DNA from: a virus
IMG/VR virus record: IMGVR_UViG_3300014501_000022
Span: 1 to 55,300 of that record
Length of the DNA: 55,300 nucleotides
Strand: one strand, 5' to 3'
Positions 33,761 through 41,438 of the stretch are shown here, one piece after another. Numbering within the stretch: the stretch's first letter is position 1; each line of letters begins with the position of its first letter. The notes below the pieces were generated by a model, which was not told the origin of the DNA, did not search any database, and saw only the letters and a list, made by a program, of their open reading frames with translations. A program made the position numbers and the translations under genes.

Positions 33761-34419
33761 CGTATGGATCGAAAGATCTAAACCCTGACCCAGGTCCGCT
33801 ACCACCTCAGCAGCGATTCTTTTCCGATCGCGTGTGGTACGTACGGCAATTGGCTAAAGATGCCGGACAAGAGTTTGCTCTTATTACCGCGGAGTATGGA
33901 TTAGTCTTTGAACAGAACTTTATCCCTCCGGACAATTCAATCGTCGATATGGATAAAGTAGAAAGCCTAGGCAAGGAAACTGCCAAAGTCCTTAAGACGC
34001 ATGGTGCGAAAGATGTCGTCTTCTTTATCATCCCTGAAGAGTGGGGAGAAGGAGGAGCGGCAGATCGTTTCAACTTAGTCTTACAGTATGCATGCAATGC
34101 TGCAAACATTTCATATACAATGAAGCCTATCAAAGTACCTCTTGGACAACGTAATAAGGGAGAAGTGACTCCCGTACGTCCTGAGAATATACCGCCATTC
34201 GCACCCCAACTTGGAGGACCGTATTCAATGAATAAGAAAGCAGAGCCTACTACGTATCAATTGTCGGCTCAGGATGAAAATGGAATCTGGAAGCCAGTAC
34301 GCCAGTCCTCCTTCCTTCCTGACTTACAAATTAAAGCTCAATCGTTACTTAAAGAGTTCCCTGATAGAAAAGTATCTATCACAGCCGCTGTAGATTCTAA
34401 AACGGAATACCTTAGCTAA
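33751..34419 (+). CDS. Protein with DUF6884-like N-terminal domain
   Basis: 222 residues. Residues 1 to about 125 follow a pattern seen in phage DUF6884-type proteins: YGSKDLNP, FSDRVWYVRQLAK, FALITAEYGLV and a conserved IPPDN. A Pro-rich linker and an MNKKAEP junction lead to a small C-terminal beta domain similar to modules in the neighbouring mosaic proteins. Biochemical function unknown. Confidence 0.55.
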   Translation: MYVTYGSKDLNPDPGPLPPQQRFFSDRVWYVRQLAKDAGQEFALITAEYGLVFEQNFIPPDNSIVDMDKVESLGKETAKVLKTHGAKDVVFFIIPEEWGEGGAADRFNLVLQYACNAANISYTMKPIKVPLGQRNKGEVTPVRPENIPPFAPQLGGPYSMNKKAEPTTYQLSAQDENGIWKPVRQSSFLPDLQIKAQSLLKEFPDRKVSITAAVDSKTEYLS

Positions 34420-37181
34420 TGGACGCAGCGGAAGCGAAAGCAGCCGCAGAGAAAGCAAGACCATTACTTAAGTCGCGTAATGATGCTCTAGCTTTAGTTC
34501 AGATCGGAGAGAATGTTACAGACATCTCCGACGCTAGACAGTTATGGGACAAATTCGGTAAGGCGGACTTTAATAAGTTTACTGAAGCAATCGCTGCGCT
34601 TAAGAAAGCTTTATTTAAAGAAAGAGATGAATATGGCATAGTCACCCCGTCGTGGGATCTAGAAAAGATTGATGCGGCGAAGAAAGCTTTTGATGAAGTA
34701 GCCGCGACTTTCCCAAGCGCATTACAAGCGGTCCTGCGTGTAAAGGTTCATCGCAATGATCCCGAAGCGAAGGTAGACAAGGCTGTCAGGGTGTACGAGA
34801 ACCATCTATTAGAGAAGAAAGAAACGCCCAAGCCTAAGGAAGTCAAAGAGCCAGCTCCCAAAGAAGACACAGGGGTTGTCCCTTACACTCCTCCGGAGCA
34901 GCCGAAGGGAAAGCCTATTACTGATAAGACAAAGTGGCCTACTAGTAAGAGTAGTCCTGGAGTAAAGAGACTACCTGCTCAGAAGAATCAAGAGGAATGG
35001 CTTAAGATGGCCCCGGCTATCTCTGAGATGCTACACTCACCTAACGGCGAAGGTAAGTCTTTAAGTGAAGATGATGTAGACAATATTTTAATTTATTTGG
35101 ATAATAACGACGCTTCCGAAGAAGAATTTTTAGCAGCAGCCCATAAGATCCTCCCTGAGTATTATGATGTTGAGAAGCTCGATAAAGAAATCAAAGAGCT
35201 TAAAGAGGATATGTCCGACAACGACAATAGCGCAAATGAGCTCGCGGAGCTTGAGCAGCAGCACAATCGCATTACTAAAATGGACGGTAACCTAAAGTTT
35301 ATTTATCAGCACTGGACACCCATGGAAACTAAATCAAATTTAATCAAGAACATTAATAGTAATCAGTTGACGCTCGGCGAAAGAAAGATTACTTTAATGA
35401 CGCCAGAGATAACCGCTTCTATCAAGTTCGCTTCTACCACAGAAGCTTGTGAGAAGTTTCTTGAGCTTAATACTGAAGCAGACGTAGAAGCTACGTTCAG
35501 TGTAGCAGCTCTACTCGCTTTGGAGAAAGAAGCTGCTGGTGGAATGGAATCTCTTATAAAGCCAGACACGAAGGGACCTAGCGCCGAGGAAGAGAAGCCG
35601 CTAGTCACTGCAATGGTTGAGTGGCTCAATGCTTCTAACATACAAGGTAGCGAAGCTGACGTTGAAAAGAAGGCAGCCGACTATCTAGCCTCGAAGGCTC
35701 CTGACTACGATGAAGCGAACGTTCAACGCGTTGCGCGTAAGGTTTACGCGGAGTGGACAGCCTCTAAGAAGGTTCCCGGAGCAGTTGGTCAGGAAGGTAA
35801 AGCAGGAATGGGGGTAGCTAACATTGATGGTACCGGCGTATTCGTCGAGCCTCAACGCGGCGATACCAACGTTCAGAATGAATCTCCTACAGGTGATCAA
35901 CGCGGTAACGTTAGAAAAGAAGCTATGCTCTCTTTCAGATCTTCTCTTGAAGGAGAAGTTAAAACCAGTGATGATCTTAATCTGTTCGCAACACTTGATG
36001 TAGTTAGTTTTGTAGAACACATTCCCGGGCATAAGAATTCAAAGGGCGAAGCTGCTCCGTGGGTAATCAAGAGCCACGAGACTCAGTCGATCCTATCTTC
36101 ACATGCAACAGAAGGAGAAGCAAAGAAGCATCTCCAACAGATGCATATGTTTAAATCAATGAAAGGAGCTTCTATGAATCCGGGTGACCTGGCCATACTA
36201 AATACACAAGTCGGCGAACTTCTAGAAGGCACCGAAGTAGAAGTTGTCGTCATCGCAGATGACTCCGCATCCTTTGTCTCTGGTACTACTTCTGGAATCA
36301 CCAAGCTAGCTAACCTAGATAAGGTCACTCTTGAGAAGTATCCTTGGGATAATGACGGACTCGCATTTAAATTTTGTTTAGGCGATAGAGTTAAGGTAGG
36401 TTCGATTGAACATAATGGAGAGTCTTGGAAAGGCGAAGAGGGAACTGTCCGGGAGAAAGTTGTTCTTGCTACTAACGGTGAAGTTGAGCGTTTCTATCTT
36501 GTTGAGCTTGATTGTGGTGGCAATGAAACATTACCTGAGGAATCATTAAGCAAGGCAGGGAAGAAGAAGGAAGCCGCATTGAATGCCGAAGAGCTGACCA
36601 AAGTCGCGGTTATCAAGCCTAACTTCGACGCTGTTCAAGAGTTCCTTAAGAGTTATGACAACCCGCCGTCCGTAGTTACGACTGACGATATCGAACATTG
36701 GATGGGCGACGAGAAGAACAATTATCAGTATTCAAAGAAAGATCTTAAAGAGTTTGTAAAGTATCTTGAGTCCGCTCACGTTGAAGTACGCGTCCCTGCT
36801 AAGAAGAAGGTACCAGAAGTACTTCCTGGTGAAGCAGGTGAGATGGGTAACACTGAAGCGGAAGAGGCAGCGGAGTTCGCGCCACCTAAAGAGATGCTGA
36901 AGGAAGCCGTCAAGTATAAGTCGATCAGCCCAGACGGTAAGTCTACTACTGAGAAGGATATAGAACAGGACATGGGCGCTGAGTTTGATACCGACGACCC
37001 AACGCAGCCTGGACAGAAAGTTAAGTGGACCCGTGAGAGTAGCCTCGACGTATGCTCCAAGTGCGCCGGACAAGGTAGTCTTCCGTGTCCTTGTATGGAC
37101 GGAGAGCTATGGTTATCTACTTCGTGCAACAAGTGTAAGGACGAAGGGTCTGTTCCTTGTAGTTGCAAACAACCCGCATAA
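34419..37181 (+). CDS. Large mosaic protein with SH3/KOW-like and DnaJ-type zinc segments
   Basis: 920 residues. Features in order are N-terminal helices, a Lys/Pro linker (about 130-190), helical modules, a WVIKSHETQSILSSHATEGE segment (about 548-567), an SH3/KOW-like domain (GDRVKVGS... FYLVELDCGG, about 655-710), further helical modules, and a C-terminal zinc region with four CxxC/CxC pairs (CSKC, CPC, CNKC, CSC) spaced like the DnaJ zinc domain. LxKEA-type junctions precede several modules. A virion or virion-assembly role is inferred only. Confidence 0.6.
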   Translation: MDAAEAKAAAEKARPLLKSRNDALALVQIGENVTDISDARQLWDKFGKADFNKFTEAIAALKKALFKERDEYGIVTPSWDLEKIDAAKKAFDEVAATFPSALQAVLRVKVHRNDPEAKVDKAVRVYENHLLEKKETPKPKEVKEPAPKEDTGVVPYTPPEQPKGKPITDKTKWPTSKSSPGVKRLPAQKNQEEWLKMAPAISEMLHSPNGEGKSLSEDDVDNILIYLDNNDASEEEFLAAAHKILPEYYDVEKLDKEIKELKEDMSDNDNSANELAELEQQHNRITKMDGNLKFIYQHWTPMETKSNLIKNINSNQLTLGERKITLMTPEITASIKFASTTEACEKFLELNTEADVEATFSVAALLALEKEAAGGMESLIKPDTKGPSAEEEKPLVTAMVEWLNASNIQGSEADVEKKAADYLASKAPDYDEANVQRVARKVYAEWTASKKVPGAVGQEGKAGMGVANIDGTGVFVEPQRGDTNVQNESPTGDQRGNVRKEAMLSFRSSLEGEVKTSDDLNLFATLDVVSFVEHIPGHKNSKGEAAPWVIKSHETQSILSSHATEGEAKKHLQQMHMFKSMKGASMNPGDLAILNTQVGELLEGTEVEVVVIADDSASFVSGTTSGITKLANLDKVTLEKYPWDNDGLAFKFCLGDRVKVGSIEHNGESWKGEEGTVREKVVLATNGEVERFYLVELDCGGNETLPEESLSKAGKKKEAALNAEELTKVAVIKPNFDAVQEFLKSYDNPPSVVTTDDIEHWMGDEKNNYQYSKKDLKEFVKYLESAHVEVRVPAKKKVPEVLPGEAGEMGNTEAEEAAEFAPPKEMLKEAVKYKSISPDGKSTTEKDIEQDMGAEFDTDDPTQPGQKVKWTRESSLDVCSKCAGQGSLPCPCMDGELWLSTSCNKCKDEGSVPCSCKQPA

Positions 37182-38855
37182 ATGAATTCACCTGAAGAAT
37201 ACATTAAAGAACAGATCAAGGGATATGATAAGACGATCCCTGGAGATGTCTTTTATGATATATGCACCGCGATAGCTCACCAGTATGATATGTCCCTGGA
37301 AGAGGCGACAGCGCTTTTCTATAAGAACGCAGGATCTCTTCAGGTAGGCGAAGTCCTTAACCGCGGCGTTGGAAAGAATAGAGTTTGGGAAGGGCAGAAT
37401 ACTGCCGTCAACTTTAGTAAGGGTAAGCCCGGCTTCTTAGCGGAACCAATGTCTTCTTTAAGAATCTCTGCCAAGGACTATGAACACGGCTCAAAGCATC
37501 CTCTCAATCCTGGAGAACTAATAGTTCCAGGGCTTAGAACTAACGCATACGGCGATTTATTCCAACTAGGAGAAGCTATCTTTGAAGATGAGCGGCTCGC
37601 TAAATATCCTAACAAGCCTTCAAGATTAACTTCTACGTTCATGTCTAGTGCTCCGACTGCAAAACAAGACTGGGATAACCCTCATTCTTATTCAGTTGAT
37701 CCTTCAAAAGCTAAAGTTCATGATGCTGACGCCGAGTGGATCGATGCTACCGAGCACGTTTTATTCGATGAACTTAGTACTGTTCGAGAAGAATATGGAA
37801 TGGCTGAAACACATCCAAATCGCAATGCTGTAAATTTTACTGATGATGCCGAACGCCAAAATTTTCTTAAAGCTTTTTGGGGCAGCGATATCGAAAAAGT
37901 AGTTAGAGGATACGCTGACCAGTATTGGGACGGAGTGTCTTCCGGCGGTTCTGAAGACTCTGACGATGAATTTGGTCCAGTAAGTCGCCCGGAATCTCTC
38001 GGTGAAGGTAAAGTATACGTCAAAGAAGAACCGGGTATGAAGAAGGTCGCCCATAAAGTAGGCGACGAAGTTCGCGTTAAGAAGAACGAACAAGCGCCTT
38101 GGGGTGCTGAGTATACAGGCGTTATCGAGAAGATAAACGAAGATAACACGCTTGACATTCGCGATATCGATACAGGAACGCTAAACACCTCACAACCTGC
38201 GAGACTCGTTGCTGTCCCAATGGGTGAAGGTCGACCGGACCTTCGCATTCAACAACGTCGCGTAGGCGACCCAAAAGGCATGGGAGAGAGTGCCGGTGAC
38301 GTAGGCGGCCACGAAGTAAAGCAAGACTACCCTAACGCTAACTGGGAACCCTCAGGACATGCAGGGCAAGAAGTTAAGAACCCTCAGAGCATGTTCTATA
38401 AAGAAGGGGATAAACTTCTTACATTTTTATTAACAAGCATCGCAAAAGAAAGTGGAGCAACATCTGCAACAGACGTAAAGAATTACCTTGACGGAAAAAT
38501 TTCTTCGCCGTCCCGAAGTCTGAAAGAGATCCTTCGCAAGTATAATATCGTAGCAGCTGCAGGAGACCCAATGTTGAATGTCGAAAAAGCCTTAGGCGAA
38601 GTTAAAGGCAAATCAGAGATTCAGATTAATACTGAAACAGCATGGACATGGGGTTCACGTGCTGCTGCTAGTTACAAGCTATCTAACGAGACGAACGATC
38701 CTAAAGAGAAAGAGAAGTGGGTTCGTCTTGGAGATGCTTATCGACACGAGTCATTAGAGCACGCATCACTAGTAGAAGACGAAGGTAAACTGGTGGGCGA
38801 AGTTTCTAGAGCTCTGGCACCTTTCCGAAAGCCCGCAGGTACCCCTGAAAAGTAA
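37182..38855 (+). CDS. Mosaic protein with a possible ADP-ribosyltransferase-like domain
   Basis: 557 residues, starting on the base after the previous stop. An N-terminal helical region is followed by a domain (about residues 60-200) with KPSRLTSTFMSS, HSYSVDPSKAKVHDADAEWI. This resembles phage ART-like folds in pattern only. Acidic linker near 265-275. An SH3/KOW-like module (GDEVRVKKNEQ... DNTLDIRDIDTG) follows GMKKVAH. The C-terminal part is helical. Any enzymatic role is speculative. Confidence 0.55.
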   Translation: MNSPEEYIKEQIKGYDKTIPGDVFYDICTAIAHQYDMSLEEATALFYKNAGSLQVGEVLNRGVGKNRVWEGQNTAVNFSKGKPGFLAEPMSSLRISAKDYEHGSKHPLNPGELIVPGLRTNAYGDLFQLGEAIFEDERLAKYPNKPSRLTSTFMSSAPTAKQDWDNPHSYSVDPSKAKVHDADAEWIDATEHVLFDELSTVREEYGMAETHPNRNAVNFTDDAERQNFLKAFWGSDIEKVVRGYADQYWDGVSSGGSEDSDDEFGPVSRPESLGEGKVYVKEEPGMKKVAHKVGDEVRVKKNEQAPWGAEYTGVIEKINEDNTLDIRDIDTGTLNTSQPARLVAVPMGEGRPDLRIQQRRVGDPKGMGESAGDVGGHEVKQDYPNANWEPSGHAGQEVKNPQSMFYKEGDKLLTFLLTSIAKESGATSATDVKNYLDGKISSPSRSLKEILRKYNIVAAAGDPMLNVEKALGEVKGKSEIQINTETAWTWGSRAAASYKLSNETNDPKEKEKWVRLGDAYRHESLEHASLVEDEGKLVGEVSRALAPFRKPAGTPEK

Positions 38856-38871
38856 TCTGTTCGGAAAAGTG

Positions 38872-38877
38872 TATTAT
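38872..38877 (+). promoter_or_regulatory. Candidate -10-like element before the phosphoesterase gene
   Basis: AAAGTG then TATTAT in a 41-bp gap, 19 nt before ATG 38897, with a normal AGAGGA ribosome-binding site between. It resembles the elements at 5714 and 28882. Confidence 0.35.
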
Positions 38878-38896
38878 AGTAAAGAGAGGAAAATTG

Positions 38897-39733
38897 ATGA
38901 GCACCAAAGCATCCCTAGCTCCGACAATGAAAAGACACGTTGCTCTTTTCGACGTACACGTTCCGCACAATATCAACTTATCGCCAGTTCTTGGCTACAT
39001 TAAAGATTACAAGCCTACGCATTTCATCATCGGAGGCGACTTCTTAAATCTTGAATGGGCATCCCATTGGAACGAAAAGGAGTTTAAGTATATCGGTCTC
39101 GAGAAGCTTCGAGGAATGTTAGGTAAAGAACTTGAAGCTGGTCGTGAGGTACTTAAGGATTTAGCGAAGGTACTTCCAGCCAACTGCGAGAAGATTTACA
39201 TTCCAGGTAATCACGAAGAGTGGTTGTACTGGGCGTGCATGACGTATCCCGCATTAGCTGGTACCGTAACGTTAGGTGTCGAGTCGATGACGTTCAAGTC
39301 AGACCTAGCTGAGATTCGAAAGCAAGTCGTCGCAGATCTATTGAGTAAGCATCTGCAGACTGACGCTCTTGGCTTTAAGGTTCTTCCGTTCGGTAAGGAA
39401 GTTAACTTAGGTCGCCTAACTTACATTCACGGTCATCAGGTTGGTTCTACAGCAGCTATGCGTAAGAAGTTCCCTGCGCGTAGCGTTATTTGTGGTCACC
39501 ACCACACGGAGTTCACAGAGTTACAACATAACAGTGGTGATGCGCGAATGACGAACCAGTACACAATGGTTCCATGTCTATGTGGAATGAATCCTGGTTA
39601 CTTGACTGACGGTAGCACGAGATGGGCAAACGGTTTCTGGAGTTGCGATATCCTTCCGACAGGACAGTTCGACGGTAGGGTCATCAAAGTTGTCGACGGA
39701 TGTGTGATGGCTAATGGTCGAATCTATACCTAA
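38897..39733 (+). CDS. Calcineurin-like metallophosphoesterase
   Basis: 278 residues from ATG 38897, with AGAGGA upstream. The in-frame TTG just before it is less likely. Motifs in order are FDVHVPH (D, H), GGDFLN, PGNHEEW, IHGHQVG and CGHHHTE, a full two-metal phosphoesterase site. Substrate unknown: it could be a nuclease, a phosphodiesterase or a phosphatase. It is distinct from the SbcD-like protein at 13732 and not paired with an ATPase gene. Confidence 0.88.
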   Translation: MSTKASLAPTMKRHVALFDVHVPHNINLSPVLGYIKDYKPTHFIIGGDFLNLEWASHWNEKEFKYIGLEKLRGMLGKELEAGREVLKDLAKVLPANCEKIYIPGNHEEWLYWACMTYPALAGTVTLGVESMTFKSDLAEIRKQVVADLLSKHLQTDALGFKVLPFGKEVNLGRLTYIHGHQVGSTAAMRKKFPARSVICGHHHTEFTELQHNSGDARMTNQYTMVPCLCGMNPGYLTDGSTRWANGFWSCDILPTGQFDGRVIKVVDGCVMANGRIYT

Positions 39734-40197
39734 TGACTGAATCTGCAATGCTAGTCGTAAACCAGAAGAGAAAATGTGTAACAGTTAAGTACAGTGGTAT
39801 ATGTATTCAATGTGGCGATCTTTACTACACTGAACGACTTAGAAGTAATCATTGTTCCCTTAAGTGTTCTCATACAGGGTCAAGTTCAAATAGATGGAAA
39901 GGCGGTAGATATAAAAGAAGTGGTTACGTTTTTGTCGGAGGTAACCATAATCACCCGCGAAATAACAACGGATATGTTTTTGAACATATTCTTACGATGG
40001 AGAAGCACTTAGGACGTTATCTTAAGTCCGGCGAAAATGTTCATCATAAGAATGGAATACGCAGTGACAATAGAATTAAAAATTTGGAACTGTGGGTTAA
40101 ACCGCAGCTTGCCGGACAGCGAGTAAAAGACTTGGTTGCTTTTGTTGTCGAGAATTACAGCAAAGACTTGCGTCTATTACTTAAGAAGTATCATTAA
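39733..40197 (+). CDS. HNH homing endonuclease (HNH_3-like)
   Basis: 154 residues. An N-terminal zinc ribbon (CIQCG... CSLKC) precedes the HNH core YVFEHILTMEKHLGRYL and NVHHKNGIRSDNRIKNLELW, the hallmark of free-standing phage HNH nucleases. It overlaps the phosphoesterase stop (TAATG). It is likely a selfish mobile gene. Confidence 0.9.
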   Translation: MTESAMLVVNQKRKCVTVKYSGICIQCGDLYYTERLRSNHCSLKCSHTGSSSNRWKGGRYKRSGYVFVGGNHNHPRNNNGYVFEHILTMEKHLGRYLKSGENVHHKNGIRSDNRIKNLELWVKPQLAGQRVKDLVAFVVENYSKDLRLLLKKYH

Positions 40198-40211
40198 AGG
40201 AGATAACGACT

Positions 40212-40388
40212 ATGGCTGGATATCATTGCTCAAACTGTCGCGAGAACATTGCCAACTTGAAGAAGATTTCAATTGGTGAGAATCGCAATGTTGTGTTTTG
40301 TGGTAGCTGCAATTGTTACGTAACGATTGAAGAGCCGCGTGTTGCTGCTAAGCCTACGGCTTCTGCCGCAACGACTGACCCTAAGTAA
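40212..40388 (+). CDS. Tiny zinc-ribbon protein (58 aa)
   Basis: ATG 40212 with AAGGAGAT upstream opens 58 codons. HCSNC and FCGSC pairs form a zinc ribbon, followed by an Ala/Thr tail. The stop is TAA at 40386-40388. Function unknown. Confidence 0.65.
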   Translation: MAGYHCSNCRENIANLKKISIGENRNVVFCGSCNCYVTIEEPRVAAKPTASAATTDPK

Positions 40389-40432
40389 AATCTAATAAAG
40401 GCACTAGCGCCACCTAGCCTATATGGAATGTC

Positions 40433-40657
40433 ATGTTGACAAACATGAAGGTCCGGTGCATCAACTGCAAGCAGACTAGCTACTTCCACGTTCATTCATG
40501 GAAGGGGCGGGTCAATGCTGCTATATACACCGAATGTCCGAAATGTCACAAATATGATGATGTGTTCCACTTCCCGCTTGAGATCTACGATAAGTATCTA
40601 AAAGACATCTTAGCAGGAAGAGAATTTCCGGGCACGGGACCAACTAAGGATATGTAA
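40433..40657 (+). CDS. Small zinc-ribbon protein
   Basis: 74 residues with CINC and CPKC pairs about 27 residues apart, then a helical tail. No Shine-Dalgarno is seen. TATATG lies 7 nt before ATG 40433. An alternative ATG is at 40445. Function unknown. Confidence 0.6.
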   Translation: MLTNMKVRCINCKQTSYFHVHSWKGRVNAAIYTECPKCHKYDDVFHFPLEIYDKYLKDILAGREFPGTGPTKDM

Positions 40658-40673
40658 GCGCAAAGCCGTTGTA

Positions 40674-41438
40674 GTGGGGTGTACAGTGCGAAGATTTTTT
40701 GAAGTGCCCGCACACGTCGCAATATATGTACTAGCGTTCCTGTTAGCAGCAGTACAAGCGTACGATATGTACGCTAGACCACTGCCTCTAGCAAGTGTTA
40801 TCGAAGTCGCTAACAGTAGTGTTGTTGCGATGGATTGCATTTCTGTTGTACAAACGCCGGGTCACGTTGAAGCACTGCCCACTGGAATAAAGTATATACC
40901 TGGAAAAGAAATAAAGCACAATATCCTTACCGCTGGGTTTATTTCTTCGCCTAGATACATTACTACAGTAGCGCACGGGATTGAAGCTTGTAAAGGTAAT
41001 GGGAGTCCCTATAAAGTTAAGATGCAAGTCATGTTTCGTAATAATCCCAAAACATACTTCGCCAAAGTAGTCCGCTATAATCGATTACACGACGTAGCTA
41101 TCCTACAGTTAGTAGGTAGGGTACCTTACGTAGAGCCTCTAGAGATCCTAACAGAAGCCCCGCCGGCAGGTACTCACGTTATCGCTTTGGGTCATCCTCA
41201 GTTTCTTTTCTGGAGTGCCGCTGAGGGTATCGTGAGCGCAGATAGATGGTCGACTGATCCTCTCATGCACGTCATCCAAGTCAGCTGTCCTATCAATCAC
41301 GGTAACAGCGGCGGTCCTGTTATAAATGACAAAGGACAAGTTGTAGGCATTACTTCTTTTTATATAGATAACCCTTCATTAGGTTTTATCGTTGCAGGAG
41401 ATTTCGTTAAAGCAGTAGCATACGGACTACACCCTTAA
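40674..41438 (+). CDS. Membrane-anchored trypsin-like serine protease
   Basis: 254 residues from GTG 40674; GTG 40686 is an alternative start. A transmembrane helix (about residues 14-32) is followed by a chymotrypsin-fold domain with the full triad: H101 (TTVAHG), D140 (LHDVAILQL) and S212 (HGNSGGPV). This resembles HtrA/DegP-type proteases without a PDZ domain. It is probably outside the cytoplasmic membrane, or packaged in the virion. It is coupled to the giant gene downstream by TAATG. Confidence 0.88.
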   Translation: MGCTVRRFFEVPAHVAIYVLAFLLAAVQAYDMYARPLPLASVIEVANSSVVAMDCISVVQTPGHVEALPTGIKYIPGKEIKHNILTAGFISSPRYITTVAHGIEACKGNGSPYKVKMQVMFRNNPKTYFAKVVRYNRLHDVAILQLVGRVPYVEPLEILTEAPPAGTHVIALGHPQFLFWSAAEGIVSADRWSTDPLMHVIQVSCPINHGNSGGPVINDKGQVVGITSFYIDNPSLGFIVAGDFVKAVAYGLHP

